DNA of 64,000 nucleotides from Acinetobacter chengduensis (GTDB lineage: Bacteria; Pseudomonadota; Gammaproteobacteria; Pseudomonadales; Moraxellaceae). Shown piece after piece: positions 10,128-19,056 of the stretch. The position numbers and the translations under genes were made by a program. The DNA lies in the NCBI RefSeq assembly GCF_003664645.1, contig NZ_RCHC01000009.1:1-64000 (forward strand), given 5' to 3'. The first letter of the stretch is position 1. Each line of letters starts with the position of its first letter. The notes below the pieces were generated by a model. That model did not search any database. It was given only the letters and a program-made list of their open reading frames with translations, and was not told where the DNA came from.

Positions 10128-10916
10128 ATGAGCAAGCAATTTGCCGTGATCGGCCATCCAATTGAACAATCTCGTTCCCCAGAACTGCATCATGCCTTTG
10201 CCAAAAAAATGGGTATAGACCTCCATTACGCTAAGCGCCTTGCACCACTCGATGGCTTTGAGGCCAGTATGCAAGATTTTTTTGCACAAGGTGGCGTAGG
10301 TATGAATGTGACGGTACCATTTAAAGAACAAGCCTTTAATGCCTGCGTGGTACTGACTGAGCGTGCCAAAATAGCAAAAGCAGTAAATACATTATGGATG
10401 GAGAATGGCCAATTACATGGTGACAATACCGATGGTCAAGGCTTAGTTGAAGCCATTCATGCCTTGGAATGGAATTTAGAACAAAGTCGTATATTAATTA
10501 TTGGTGCTGGTGGCGCTACACGTGGCGTGATTTATCCATTGGTGCAAGCAGGTGCGAAAAAAATTGTCATTGCGAACCGCACCTTAGCTCGTGCCGAACA
10601 ACTGGTTGCAGACCTTAAAGATGCAGTACCTCATGCTGAGCTCAGCGCAGTCGAACTGCATGACTTACAAGGCGATTTTGATCTTGTGATCAATGCTACT
10701 TCTGCAAGCCTTTCTGGAGATGCACTGGTTTTGCCTGAAACTTTACAATTTAAATATGCCTATGAAATGGCATACGGCAAAGCATCCAGCTTTTTAGATC
10801 AAGCCAAAGCACGTGGTGTACCTACATCTGAAGGTTTTGGCATGCTGATCGGACAAGCGATTGAATCCTTCCAAATTTGGAATGGTGTAAAACCTAACTT
10901 AAAAGACTTTCTTTAA
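10128..10916 (+). CDS. aroE: Shikimate dehydrogenase (NADP+)
   Basis: Reduces 3-dehydroshikimate to shikimate in aromatic amino-acid synthesis. The 262-residue protein has the shikimate-binding SRSPELH, the catalytic Lys in NVTVPFKE, the NTDGQG motif and the dinucleotide-binding GAGGATRGV followed by the NRT motif expected of NADP-dependent AroE. The start MSKQFAVIG at 10128 fits family length; an upstream in-frame start adds 11 residues without support. It is a single-gene unit followed by an imperfect hairpin at 10950-10982. Confidence 0.96.
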   Translation: MSKQFAVIGHPIEQSRSPELHHAFAKKMGIDLHYAKRLAPLDGFEASMQDFFAQGGVGMNVTVPFKEQAFNACVVLTERAKIAKAVNTLWMENGQLHGDNTDGQGLVEAIHALEWNLEQSRILIIGAGGATRGVIYPLVQAGAKKIVIANRTLARAEQLVADLKDAVPHAELSAVELHDLQGDFDLVINATSASLSGDALVLPETLQFKYAYEMAYGKASSFLDQAKARGVPTSEGFGMLIGQAIESFQIWNGVKPNLKDFL

Positions 10917-11340
10917 TTTTAGCTTGAATCCTAATATCAGAAAGAAGCGCCATTGCCATGTGATTTTTTGCATGTGCAATGGACAACATGATTTATGTCT
11001 AAATACATTCTTTGTACATAGTCAATTTGATCATAATGACAAAATTTAAATAAGCTCGTTCTCTCTTCATTCAAAACTTTAAACAGCTATATACTGTCAA
11101 CACACAATTAAATACACATCTGTTTTATATTGCTTTATCCCATTAAAAATGATCATCCATGCAATATTTTTTGAACTTTTGTTGTACTAAAATCAACAAT
11201 TGTATTGCAAAAATATTTCAGCAATTCGCATTTCTGACAGTTTGATCAGTCTATGCTATCAATGTAATTTAATCATTATTGTGAATAATCAAATCATCGA
11301 ACCAGATAATCCAAAACTATTTTTAAATTAGGATTAAATT
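10917..11340. other. Long spacer between aroE and the acyl-CoA dehydrogenase
   Basis: A 424-bp AT-rich gap. Near aroE a CCATTGC..GCAATGG hairpin (10950-10982, one bulged base) could end the aroE transcript, though it lacks a strong T-run. Closer to the dehydrogenase, CTGACA and TATCAA spaced 17 bp around 11232-11260 are a weak promoter candidate. No reading frame was supported. Confidence 0.45.
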
Positions 11341-13164
11341 ATGCCTGCTTATAAAGCTCCTTTACACGACATTCGTTTCTTAATGAACGAAGTATTCGAC
11401 TTCCCTGCACATTTTAAAACTTTATCTAACGGTGACCTTGCAGACGCTGACACTGTAGATATGATTTTAGAAGGTGCTGCAGATTTTTGTGAAAATGTAC
11501 TTTCTCCTTTAAACCAAAGTGGCGACGAAGAAGGCTGTCACTTTGAAAATGGTGAAGTAAAAACACCAAAAGGTTTTAAAGAAGCATACGACCAATTTGT
11601 TCAAGGTGGTTGGCAAGGTCTGTCTTATCCAGAAGAATTTGGTGGCCAAGGCTTACCAATGTCGCTTAACTTAATCAAATCTGAAATGATGGGTACAGCG
11701 AACTGGTCATTTACCATGTATCCTGGTCTAAGCATGGGCTGCATGAACACCATCATGCAATTTGGTACAGAAGAACAAAAAAATACCTATATGCCTCACC
11801 TAACAGCGGGTACGTGGTCTGGCACCATGTGCTTAACTGAACCTCAGTGCGGTACAGACTTAGGCCAAGTAAAAACTAAAGCTGAACCCAATGCTGATGG
11901 TACCTACGCAATTACGGGTACAAAAATCTTTATTTCTGCAGGTGAACATGACCTAACAGAAAACATTATTCATATTGTGCTTGCTCGTCTTCCAGATGCA
12001 CCTGCTGGCACACGTGGTATTTCATTGTTCATCGTTCCAAAATTTATTCCAACTGCGGATGGTGGTGTAGGTGAACGCAACCCTGTGACATGTGGTTCAA
12101 TTGAACACAAAATGGGAATCCGTGCGTCTGCAACAGCAGTGTTGAACTTTGACAGCGCAACAGGTTACTTGATTGGTGAAATGCACAAAGGCTTACATGC
12201 CATGTTTACCTTCATGAACACAGCACGTATTGGTACTGCGGTTCAAGGTTTGGCGCATGCTGAATTGGCATTCCAAGGTGCTTTACCTTATGCCAAAGAC
12301 CGTATGTCTATGCGTGCGCTATCTGGTAAAAAAGATCCAGATAAAGTGGCTGATGCCATCATTCACCATGCTGACGTACGTCGTATGCTGTTAACACAAA
12401 AAGCCATTGCTGAAGGTGGCCGTGCCATGATTTATCATGCCGCACAGTTGGCAGATAAAATGGCTGATGCATTATCTCAAGGCAATCAAGCAAAATTCGA
12501 AGAATATGATGACAAGCTTGGTTTCTATACGCCAATCTTGAAAGGTTTCTTAACTGAATTGGGTTATGAAGCTGCCAACCACGGTATGCAGGTTTACGGT
12601 GGTCATGGTTATATTAAAGAATGGGGCATGGAACAAATCGTACGTGACTCACGCATTTCAACCCTATACGAAGGTACAACTGGCGTGCAAGCGCTCGATT
12701 TAATTGGTCGTAAAGTGTTGTTATCGTCTAAAGGTAAAGTCGTACGTGACTATACGGCTGAGATTTTAAAATTCTGTGGCGTACACGCGCGTAATAAATA
12801 CATGCGTCGTTTTGCTTGGGATTTAACTAAAATCTGTGCACAGTGGAATGCATTGACTGTTCGTATCATGTTGGCTGCGCGTAAAGACCGTGACATCGTA
12901 TCGTCTGCATCTGTGGATTACTTGATGTTCTCTGGTTATGCCATGATGGCATTCTACTGGGCGCAACAAGCTGCAGTTGCTTCTGCAAAATTAGCTTCTG
13001 GCGAAGGTCAAGAAGTACCTGAGTTCTATAAAGCAAAAATTAAATTGGCGGACTTCTATTTCGAACGTCTATTGCCACGTGCTCAAGGTCATGCTGAAGC
13101 AATGGTCAATCCATCTAAAACGATGACGTCTTTAGCACCAGAGCACTTTAGCTTTGATTATTAA
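11341..13164 (+). CDS. Acyl-CoA dehydrogenase with C-terminal extension (AcdB/DmdC-like)
   Basis: FAD enzyme that introduces the alpha-beta double bond in acyl-CoA during fatty-acid breakdown. At 607 residues it belongs to the long form with an added C-terminal domain. It shows the N-terminal helical domain, the FAD/substrate middle domain (MCLTEPQCGTDLG, and ITGTKIFISAGEHD), and the C-terminal flavin segment with YGGHGYIKEWGMEQ and RDSRISTLYEGTTG. The catalytic Glu is expected in the latter region. The same architecture is used for methylmercaptopropionyl-CoA dehydrogenase (DmdC), so chain-length preference is open. It is a stand-alone gene with its own terminator. Confidence 0.9.
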   Translation: MPAYKAPLHDIRFLMNEVFDFPAHFKTLSNGDLADADTVDMILEGAADFCENVLSPLNQSGDEEGCHFENGEVKTPKGFKEAYDQFVQGGWQGLSYPEEFGGQGLPMSLNLIKSEMMGTANWSFTMYPGLSMGCMNTIMQFGTEEQKNTYMPHLTAGTWSGTMCLTEPQCGTDLGQVKTKAEPNADGTYAITGTKIFISAGEHDLTENIIHIVLARLPDAPAGTRGISLFIVPKFIPTADGGVGERNPVTCGSIEHKMGIRASATAVLNFDSATGYLIGEMHKGLHAMFTFMNTARIGTAVQGLAHAELAFQGALPYAKDRMSMRALSGKKDPDKVADAIIHHADVRRMLLTQKAIAEGGRAMIYHAAQLADKMADALSQGNQAKFEEYDDKLGFYTPILKGFLTELGYEAANHGMQVYGGHGYIKEWGMEQIVRDSRISTLYEGTTGVQALDLIGRKVLLSSKGKVVRDYTAEILKFCGVHARNKYMRRFAWDLTKICAQWNALTVRIMLAARKDRDIVSSASVDYLMFSGYAMMAFYWAQQAAVASAKLASGEGQEVPEFYKAKIKLADFYFERLLPRAQGHAEAMVNPSKTMTSLAPEHFSFDY

Positions 13165-13175
13165 TTGTAATGAAT

Positions 13176-13206
13176 AAAAAAGACCGCTTCGGCGGTCTTT
13201 TTTTTA
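13176..13206 (+). terminator. Terminator after the acyl-CoA dehydrogenase gene
   Basis: AAGACCGC and GCGGTCTT form a stem around a TTCG loop, followed by nine T; 12 bp past the stop codon. Confidence 0.92.
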
Positions 13207-13455
13207 ACGATTAATTTAATAAAATTGAAATTACTCTCTCAGCAAGATTACAATATGCATAAATAATATACAAAAAAAATCAATCTATTAATAAAATCAA
13301 ACAGAACTTCATGCTCTAAAAAGTTTTAATTAACAATTGTTTATTGATTTTTATTATCCGTCATAAGATTGTATTTTAATCATTAATAAGTCACATGATT
13401 GACAGATATAAAATAGATGTAGTGCATTTTCATTTATAAATAACAGGTCAGTGTT

Positions 13456-14214
13456 ATGAAAAGTCATCATATTCAAACTATCTTGTATTGGATTATCTTA
13501 GCGATGGCATTTATTGGCATTGTTGGTTATGAATGGCTTCCTTCAAGTTACCGCGGTAGCTGGCTTTTTGTTTTAGTTCTTATTATTTCTGGTGCATTTA
13601 TTCGTTTCGGAACAGCCATTCTTATTGGCATATTTGCTTTCTTTAGTGTTTCTATTTACTTTTTGTTTGACCTTTCTTCAATGGTCAATATCCAACGTCA
13701 AATTTTACTATTATTTACAGTGACTTTTGCTCCGTTGTTTCTCAGCGCTGTTCGCTATAATTTATTTTCAACACAGCAAGAAAGCACTGATGCTGCCGCA
13801 TTTGTCAGTAATTATCATAACGAAATTCTTCCTATGCAAGCTTGGAAAAATACCAGTCAAGAAGTCTTAAAAGTATTGCCATTTTTATCGCTGAATCATT
13901 ACGAAATTATTTATATTAAAATTACCAACGTTGTACTAATCCAAGAAATGCTCGGTGAACATGAATGGTTGGTACGAAAGAATCAAATTCTCAAAGTCCT
14001 TGCGACCAAAAACGAAGCTGCCGTATATCATTTTGCATCTGAGAACTTGGATGAAATTCGCAGTATCGTATTTCGTCAAAATGCAGTAGAAAATCAAGAG
14101 CCTATGTTTATTCAGGCTTTAAAAGAAATCGAAAGTCTTAAACTCGATATTCAATATCAATTAATAGAAACACCAAATACACTACAAGGAGATCAATATG
14201 TCTCTGCTCCTTAA
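13456..14214 (+). CDS. Four-helix membrane protein with cytoplasmic domain, first gene of the polysaccharide locus
   Basis: A 252-residue protein of unrecognised family. Four hydrophobic segments fill residues 8-100 (for example YWIILAMAFIGIVGYEW, GSWLFVLVLIISGAFI and ILLLFTVTFAPLFL). A soluble C-terminal domain of about 130 residues follows. Its pattern (EIIYIKITN, then a QEMLGEHEW turn and a strand-helix series) is loosely like a GGDEF fold with the catalytic motif lost, an arrangement known from PelD; this is weak inference. Its end overlaps the next gene by 17 bp, so translation is probably coupled. Candidate regulator or scaffold for the downstream synthase. Confidence 0.7.
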   Translation: MKSHHIQTILYWIILAMAFIGIVGYEWLPSSYRGSWLFVLVLIISGAFIRFGTAILIGIFAFFSVSIYFLFDLSSMVNIQRQILLLFTVTFAPLFLSAVRYNLFSTQQESTDAAAFVSNYHNEILPMQAWKNTSQEVLKVLPFLSLNHYEIIYIKITNVVLIQEMLGEHEWLVRKNQILKVLATKNEAAVYHFASENLDEIRSIVFRQNAVENQEPMFIQALKEIESLKLDIQYQLIETPNTLQGDQYVSAP

Positions 14215-15112
14215 CGTATGTGGTGCATTTTTAGTTTCAGTACAACACTTTCCAGATCCAACCTTACAACAAATTTATAAACAAGAATATGGTTGTAATT
14301 TCACAATCCAACCAACAAATTCTGATGAAAAATTACCTCTTCATCGTACTAGAGATGTGCATTTATTCTTTCCTACACAAAATACATGGTGGCCACTGTA
14401 TAGCCTCGATCACATCAATTCAAAAAGCTTCGATCGAATGCTGGAAAATGGCATAAAACCAGGTGTCATTATCCCCTCCACAGTTTCATGGGGATATTAT
14501 AAAAAATTAAAGTCTGCAGTTGAACGTGGTGCCATTCCTATCTTGGAATACAATCTAGCAAATCCTAATCACTTTTCTTCAGAAGCTACTTTAGCTACAG
14601 CATTTGGGCTTCGTCCTGTCGCGGCCTATGTCCCAGAAGGTTGGGACCCGAATCTACTGACTCAACCACAGGGCACTTACTTAATTCAACATACGCGAGG
14701 CGTTGGACAACTTCCCTTGCCTGCTCGTGAAATTAAATTTAACCAACTCACGCTGTACGTAACAACAACGAAAGATCACCTTATTGTTGGTAAACAAATC
14801 ATTCTTAATCCAGAAGAAAATATCCCTTTACATAATATAGAAGCTCCTCAATTTGGGCTGTCATGGCAATTTAATAACGTTCACTTTAGAAGCGACAATC
14901 AAGCAATTCACACCAGCATCATAGGCTACGGTCTAATTATGGTGAGTTTTGTTTTCTTACCCATCGACCTAATACTCAATACACGCTACCCCAATATTTT
15001 GAGTACTTTAGGTAGCTCTATTTCATGGGTGTCTCTATTACTTGGTATAGGACTACTGCTTCTATTGAGTATTTCTATCATTAGAAAAGTCAGGAAAAAT
15101 GGAACCGATTAA
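14198..15112 (+). CDS. Unrecognised protein with two C-terminal membrane helices, polysaccharide locus
   Basis: 304 residues, started at ATG 14198 by a strong AAGGAG 7 nt upstream, inside the end of the previous gene. Residues 1-235 are soluble, with an alternating strand/helix pattern (for example VHLFFPTQNTWWPLY, PGVIIPSTVSWGYY and GAIPILEYNLANP) that could be a TIM-barrel-like fold. Two hydrophobic helices (about 240-262 and 275-295) and a basic tail end the protein. There is no signal peptide that I can see. I do not recognise the family. Overlap of 14 bp with the glycosyltransferase gene argues for a role in the same membrane complex. Confidence 0.7.
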   Translation: MSLLLNVCGAFLVSVQHFPDPTLQQIYKQEYGCNFTIQPTNSDEKLPLHRTRDVHLFFPTQNTWWPLYSLDHINSKSFDRMLENGIKPGVIIPSTVSWGYYKKLKSAVERGAIPILEYNLANPNHFSSEATLATAFGLRPVAAYVPEGWDPNLLTQPQGTYLIQHTRGVGQLPLPAREIKFNQLTLYVTTTKDHLIVGKQIILNPEENIPLHNIEAPQFGLSWQFNNVHFRSDNQAIHTSIIGYGLIMVSFVFLPIDLILNTRYPNILSTLGSSISWVSLLLGIGLLLLLSISIIRKVRKNGTD

Positions 15113-16349
15113 TTTAATTTTCTTGTTTGGTTTTATCGGTATTTGGATTCCACAAGCGTTTTGGGCTTGGCTAAGCTACTCTGCTTGGCAATATTCTCGT
15201 AAAGCGGCTGAAGAACTTAAAAATTTACCGACTCCAGAACACTGGCCCATGCTCAGTGTACTTATACCTGCCTATAACGAAGAAGTTGTTATAGAGGACA
15301 CCTTGCATGCGATGGCGGCACAAGACTACCCCGCTGAATCCTATGAAGTCCTATTAATTAATGATGGTTCTAAAGATAACACCTTAGCTATTGCCGAACG
15401 TTTAGCTGAAATTTACCCCTGCATTAAAATTGTAAATGTTCCCAAAGGCATGGGGGGTAAAGGTAAATCACGTACTCTAAATAATGGCTTGCCACATGCT
15501 AAAGGCGAACTGATTGTCGTCTATGATGCGGACAGCACACCAGAGCCCGACTGTGTACGTTTATTGGCTCAAACGCTAATAGCTGACTCTAGCTTAGTTG
15601 CGGTAAACGGCAAGGTTCGTACCCGAAATTGGCGTGATAGTATTTTGACTCGTTTCATTGCCATTGAATTTATTTATTTCCAATGGATATTTCAAGGTGG
15701 TCGTTGGAACCGTTTCCGCCTTTCCACACTCATGGGAACAAACTACGTTATTTGGCGTAATGCCTTAGATACCTTAGGCGGATTTGATGAAAAATCTTTA
15801 GTTGACGATACAGAGATGAGCTTTCGCGTATTTTTGGGAACTAAACGCATTAAATGGGTCCCGTATGCCATTGGTTGGCAACAGGATCCTCCTTCCTTAA
15901 ATGTCTTTATTAAACAACGCTCACGCTGGACACAAGGAAACTTCTATGTCACTCAAAAATACCTACCTATTGCCTTGCGCAATCCATTCCCTATTGGGGT
16001 AGAAATTGGCAATAACATCATGTGTTATATCATGTTTGTACCTGCACTTTTTTGGAGTCATGTTGCTTTAGTCTTAGGGGTATTAGGTATCGCGGGTATG
16101 ACCATTCCAGGCCCTTTTGTCGCCTTATGGGGTCTTTCATTTTGTTTATATGTTGCACAGATGTGGTTCACCCTATCTTTAGAAAAAGTAAAACCTGAAC
16201 TATATTTTTATTCAGTGATTGCTTATTTTTCATACTCACAAGTTTTCTTGGTTATCGTTGTTAAAGCTGCCTATGACATGCTGAAAAGCAGAATCAAAGG
16301 CGAAGGCATTCAATGGTATAAAACTGAACGTAGCAAAGAGAAAAAATAA
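15099..16349 (+). CDS. Processive family-2 glycosyltransferase (BcsA/PgaC/NfrB-like)
   Basis: Membrane polysaccharide synthase of 416 residues. One N-terminal helix precedes a GT2 domain with PAYNEE, NDGSKD (sugar-nucleotide binding), DADS (the DxD metal site), VDDTEMS (acceptor/catalytic region) and QRSRW (QxxRW motif of processive synthases). Three to four C-terminal helices follow. No PilZ domain is present, so any cyclic-di-GMP control must come from another subunit. Its start overlaps the previous gene and its stop overlaps the next ATG by one base (TAATG). The sugar and linkage cannot be read from sequence. Confidence 0.9.
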   Translation: MEPINLIFLFGFIGIWIPQAFWAWLSYSAWQYSRKAAEELKNLPTPEHWPMLSVLIPAYNEEVVIEDTLHAMAAQDYPAESYEVLLINDGSKDNTLAIAERLAEIYPCIKIVNVPKGMGGKGKSRTLNNGLPHAKGELIVVYDADSTPEPDCVRLLAQTLIADSSLVAVNGKVRTRNWRDSILTRFIAIEFIYFQWIFQGGRWNRFRLSTLMGTNYVIWRNALDTLGGFDEKSLVDDTEMSFRVFLGTKRIKWVPYAIGWQQDPPSLNVFIKQRSRWTQGNFYVTQKYLPIALRNPFPIGVEIGNNIMCYIMFVPALFWSHVALVLGVLGIAGMTIPGPFVALWGLSFCLYVAQMWFTLSLEKVKPELYFYSVIAYFSYSQVFLVIVVKAAYDMLKSRIKGEGIQWYKTERSKEKK

Positions 16350-18163
16350 TGAAACCATTTCAATTCAAAATATTGACCCTTAGCCTCTTGGCAACCAATG
16401 CATTAATTTTTGTTACCGCATCTCATGCTACGAGTTGGACATTCAGCGATGCTCTTAGCCAAACTAAACAGAGTAAAATTAGCCAATACTTTTATGTAGG
16501 TAAAGGTGAACAATGGGATAACATAGTTTATAACGCAAAATATGATACAGATCCTAATACACGTGTTTTAGTGACCTATGATGACAAACCCATTTATAGA
16601 ACAACCTTAGATGGTAAAGGAAATTTAAACTTCCCTATTCCATCAGGAAGTAGCGGCTTTCATCGTTTAGATTTTATTGTTGAAAATCGTGATGAGACAG
16701 TAAAAGATAATATGTGCTTAGAACCGCCTGTGCATATCACATCATTCGAAAACTCTGAAATCAACTTCCAAGCTTCACGTACACAGCTACGCCTAAGTGA
16801 TCTACCTGATGCGTTGTATAACCCAAAGCTCAACAGTAAAACACCTCTTAAAGCCATTTTTGACTACAACAGTAAAGACCTTACAGAAAATAATATGTTG
16901 GCACGTCTTATTGTGGGTTGGGAACATGCTCGACAAATTCAATGGCTCAGTCCAGCGCAAAGAACCAATGAGTTAGCAGATTTCCGTATTAATATTAAGC
17001 GAGTACCGAACTTAGAAGCTGCACCAGTTCAATTAGATAACAGCAATGGTATTCCAACACTCAGTATCCAATACTCAACAGATGAACAATTGGAATCTGT
17101 CGTTCGTATCTTGTTACAGCCTCAACTTAGTAGTCAGTTAACCAGTAATTCCGCCAATATTAAGAACTCTGTAGCTTCACCTCAATGGGCAACTGCACGC
17201 ACATTTAATAGTCTGGCAGATTTTGGGATTGAAGATTTTCGGATTGGGCTCGATAAATATAATTTTAGTTTACAGTTTCCTTATGTATGGGAACCCTCAG
17301 ATAGTCTCTCAGGTGTGATTGCTCTACGTTCACAAACTGGGCTACTTGAAGGCTCGTCTATCTCAGCGTGGATTAATGAACAACTGGCCGGCAATATACA
17401 ATTGGCTTATTTGGAAGCAGAGCCTTTCAATCGTCAATTTAGTATTTTAGGGGCCAAAGTTGAAGAAAAACCAAACTATAATTTAAGTTTAGAAAGCTCA
17501 ATTATTGCTAACTCAGCGTGTTTACCTGCGGCACGTGGCGCTGTTTGGGTTAATACCAAAGACTCGAAATTAACCCTCCCTTATACTTTAAAAATTGGTG
17601 TTATGAGTGCATCCTCATCTTTAGCAGGTACACCTACAATTGCAATTTCAGATCATCCAAACAGTTTAGGCATGGCCGTTACAGCAATGCAGTCTGCCAA
17701 AAATATGTTATTAACCAATAATCCAGTGCAACTAAAAATTGTCGCATTTAACCCTGCTAAACCACAAAAAGTAAATATTCGTGTGGATTCTGCTATGTAT
17801 CAACAGTTGGTGAAACAACATGAACATATGCTCTATGCCCCAACAGCACAAGATGGTTTCTTTGCCGTTTTTGTCAAAGATAATGTACACTTCATAACGA
17901 ACAGTGAACTTGGGGCAAATACGTTTAACCAATACTGGCCAACGATTCAGAGCCAAATTCCAAATAATGTAGAACAAATCTTTGTTTCATCCGACGGACA
18001 GCTACATATTTTAGAGAATATTTCTCCTGTCAAAACACAACAAGCTGTCATTGAGCAATCAAATAGTTTCTTATGGCTCATGTTCGGTTTATTTGCCATT
18101 GTTGTTATCATGCTCTTATTATTATGGCGTAAGCGTAAAAATGATACGAAAAAAGGCGCTTAA
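16349..18163 (+). CDS. BcsB-like periplasmic subunit with C-terminal anchor
   Basis: 604 residues: an N-terminal signal peptide (MKPFQFKILTLSLLATN, cleavage near SHA|T), a long beta-rich periplasmic body, and one C-terminal membrane helix (WLMFGLFAIVVIMLLLLW) followed by a basic tail. This layout and the jelly-roll-like segments resemble BcsB, which guides cellulose from the synthase through the periplasm; sequence similarity is judged by eye and modest. It directly follows the GT2 gene with a one-base overlap, the same pairing as bcsA-bcsB. It overlaps the next gene by 23 bp. Confidence 0.75.
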   Translation: MKPFQFKILTLSLLATNALIFVTASHATSWTFSDALSQTKQSKISQYFYVGKGEQWDNIVYNAKYDTDPNTRVLVTYDDKPIYRTTLDGKGNLNFPIPSGSSGFHRLDFIVENRDETVKDNMCLEPPVHITSFENSEINFQASRTQLRLSDLPDALYNPKLNSKTPLKAIFDYNSKDLTENNMLARLIVGWEHARQIQWLSPAQRTNELADFRINIKRVPNLEAAPVQLDNSNGIPTLSIQYSTDEQLESVVRILLQPQLSSQLTSNSANIKNSVASPQWATARTFNSLADFGIEDFRIGLDKYNFSLQFPYVWEPSDSLSGVIALRSQTGLLEGSSISAWINEQLAGNIQLAYLEAEPFNRQFSILGAKVEEKPNYNLSLESSIIANSACLPAARGAVWVNTKDSKLTLPYTLKIGVMSASSSLAGTPTIAISDHPNSLGMAVTAMQSAKNMLLTNNPVQLKIVAFNPAKPQKVNIRVDSAMYQQLVKQHEHMLYAPTAQDGFFAVFVKDNVHFITNSELGANTFNQYWPTIQSQIPNNVEQIFVSSDGQLHILENISPVKTQQAVIEQSNSFLWLMFGLFAIVVIMLLLLWRKRKNDTKKGA

Positions 18164-19010
18164 AGTTGCTCTATATCTGAGCATCATTGCCACTATTTTA
18201 TTGCTCAGCGTAGTATGGGCTATGCCACGTAGCCCATCGCCAGCCAAAGTCGTTGGTATATTTTGGCAACCTACCTTAGGCACAAAACCAAGTGGAAATT
18301 GGGATCTCCTTGGTGTAAATACTTTTGTTCCACAATTTGGCGTAGCTGACGGAAAAGCTTGGCTCAAGACGACCAAAATCCCTCAATGGGAACCACTTCC
18401 AAATTGGTCAACAATCCAAAAACAAGCATGGTCTAAAAATCTAATTTTAGGCCTTTCAGGTCAATATGACGAACAACAAGCCCGTGCTCATGTTGCAGAC
18501 CATGGAAAAATATCTCTGCAATTCATTCAAGAACAATCACTCACCCGCAAACCAATTGCTTATTATTTTCCAGTCGAAGCAGATCCATCTTGGCTTGGTG
18601 TTAATGTATTAGGTAAAACCTTAGAAAAGCTTCCAAAACCTTTATGGGTCAGTATCTATAGTGTAAAAGCAGAGCCCTATGCTTATGATTCATGGTTAGC
18701 AAGTTGGCTTCCAAGTCAAACGCAAGTTTTTTTCCAAGATGGCGTGGGTACAGGTGTTCGTAGTCCAACTCAAGCTCGAAAAATATTAGAAAATTTACAG
18801 CAAAAATTTGGCAAAGATCGAATCGTAATTGTCTTGGAAGCTTTTAGACCTAAAAGTGGTGGCGGATTTCGAGCTGCCTATCCTTGGGAAATTATTCAAC
18901 AGCTTAATACCTATCAGAACCAAAAAGTCTTTATTTTTGATGGTCCTCACTACTTGAACCGACCAACCGTTTATGTCATTGCGTTATGGCAAAAACTGCG
19001 TACCCAATAA
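18141..19010 (+). CDS. DUF4434 glycosidase-like protein of the polysaccharide locus
   Basis: 289 residues beginning MIRKKALKV, then one hydrophobic helix (VALYLSIIATILLLSVVW) that may be a signal anchor, then a TIM-barrel-like domain. Segments such as IFWQPTLG, NWDLLGVNTFVPQFG, YYFPVEADPSW and VFFQDGVGTG match my memory of the DUF4434 family, whose members are related to glycoside hydrolases. I believe a relative (YbcH) sits beside nfrA/nfrB in E. coli, though I cannot confirm this here. The likely role is periplasmic trimming or modification of the polymer. The start at 18141 lies inside the previous gene. Confidence 0.75.
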   Translation: MIRKKALKVALYLSIIATILLLSVVWAMPRSPSPAKVVGIFWQPTLGTKPSGNWDLLGVNTFVPQFGVADGKAWLKTTKIPQWEPLPNWSTIQKQAWSKNLILGLSGQYDEQQARAHVADHGKISLQFIQEQSLTRKPIAYYFPVEADPSWLGVNVLGKTLEKLPKPLWVSIYSVKAEPYAYDSWLASWLPSQTQVFFQDGVGTGVRSPTQARKILENLQQKFGKDRIVIVLEAFRPKSGGGFRAAYPWEIIQQLNTYQNQKVFIFDGPHYLNRPTVYVIALWQKLRTQ

Positions 19011-19056
19011 CTCACTGTATAGCAACTATAATTCTATGCATCCTAAACATTCGCCT

